Positions 54,115-54,297 of a stretch of 54,297 bases of DNA are shown in pieces; position 1 is the stretch's first letter, and every line of letters starts with the position of its first letter. The stretch is from Flavobacteriaceae bacterium (lineage in GTDB: Bacteria; Bacteroidota; Bacteroidia; Flavobacteriales; Flavobacteriaceae). The notes beneath the pieces were generated by a model. That model had not been told where the DNA came from. It was given only the letters and a program-made list of their open reading frames with translations, and did not search any database. Both the position numbers and the translations under genes were made by a program. Where the stretch lies: the NCBI GenBank assembly GCA_024762795.1, contig JANTGS010000010.1, positions 1 through 54,297 of the forward strand. The letters are read 5' to 3'.

Positions 54115-54122
54115 TTGGATTG

Positions 54123-54297
54123 CTAATTTTTATCTTGTTTAATAGCATCGAGATATCTGGCGAGTTCTTTTTTGATCTTTGGTGATAAAATAACCACACC
54201 GATCATATTGGGAACTACCATAGCAAATATCATGGCATCTGAAAAATTAATCACAGCTCCTAAACTGATACTTGCACCGATAACAACAAAGCTTAAA
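54123..54297 (-). CDS. Sodium:alanine-type symporter (AGCS family), C-terminal end
   Basis: Partial gene entering from the window edge; 57 codons, ending TAG at 54123. LSFVVIGASISLGAVINFSD and AMIFAMVVPNMIGVVIL, then SPKIKKELARYLDAIKQDKN, match the last helix and cytoplasmic tail of AlsT-like amino acid carriers. The rest lies outside. Confidence 0.78.
   Translation of the reverse strand, partial: LSFVVIGASISLGAVINFSDAMIFAMVVPNMIGVVILSPKIKKELARYLDAIKQDKN

Overview
The window reads as chromosome of a low-G+C member of Bacteroidota, most likely family Flavobacteriaceae. This rests on the SusC/SusD pair, two large lipoproteins with FG-GAP repeats and an ASPIC/UnbV domain, DUF5606 and DUF4421 family proteins, a LysM plus periplasmic-binding-protein hybrid, flavobacterial-type -7 boxes (TAnnTTTG), and very few Shine-Dalgarno sequences. 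I see no tRNA, rRNA, CRISPR array, phage or plasmid genes.

Layout. 1-2631 (minus): M20 dipeptidase followed by the N-terminal part of a secreted GH2 beta-galactosidase-like enzyme. 2742-4849 (plus): remnant of an unknown gene, then a sugar nucleotidyltransferase and an overlapping NahK-like sugar kinase. 5198-6674 (minus): PAS-LuxR regulator and the queuosine-precursor transporter YhhQ. 6907-9296 (plus): fabD, crotonase, GNAT and a small membrane protein. 9387-11053: decayed glpF in front of intact glpK. 11261-13094: unknown 171-residue protein, a stretch with terminal inverted repeats, and a secreted GIN-domain protein.

13138-26396 (all minus) is the main accessory block: GH20 hexosaminidase, methyltransferase, SMP-30-like lipoprotein, a decayed IS1595-family insertion sequence, then susC, susD and an FG-GAP/ASPIC lipoprotein. 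26531-28376 (plus) is an arsenic operon (thioredoxin-type arsC plus acr3) whose -7 box sits inside a perfect inverted repeat. 28373-31699 (minus) is a second FG-GAP/ASPIC lipoprotein, tail to tail with acr3.

From 31985 on the content is mostly housekeeping: a His-rich outer-membrane-type protein, guaA, LysM-PBP protein, K+ channel, DUF4421 protein and lipoprotein isoaspartyl peptidase; then ruvX-def-DUF5606-mazG-P-loop kinase (minus) diverging from dapD; a Stealth-family phosphotransferase; a SNF2 helicase; GT2-tsaC-cca; fetA-fetB; acyl-CoA dehydrogenase; an HhH/ComEA-like protein; and the end of a sodium:alanine-type symporter.

How the genes may work together: SusC/SusD, GH20, the SMP-30-like protein and the two ASPIC lipoproteins look like surface machinery for taking up a glycan or glycoconjugate, possibly containing HexNAc. 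The kinase and nucleotidyltransferase at 2925-4849 could activate free HexNAc inside the cell; this link is inference. The most distinctive signals are: the two ASPIC lipoproteins, each with 7 + 7 Ca-type loops around the UnbV domain; a 34-bp tandem amplification of the mazG 3' end that repeats a terminator-like hairpin; a bidirectional terminator-like hairpin inside the first codons of the HhH gene; the glpF remnant; and the ars promoter-operator.
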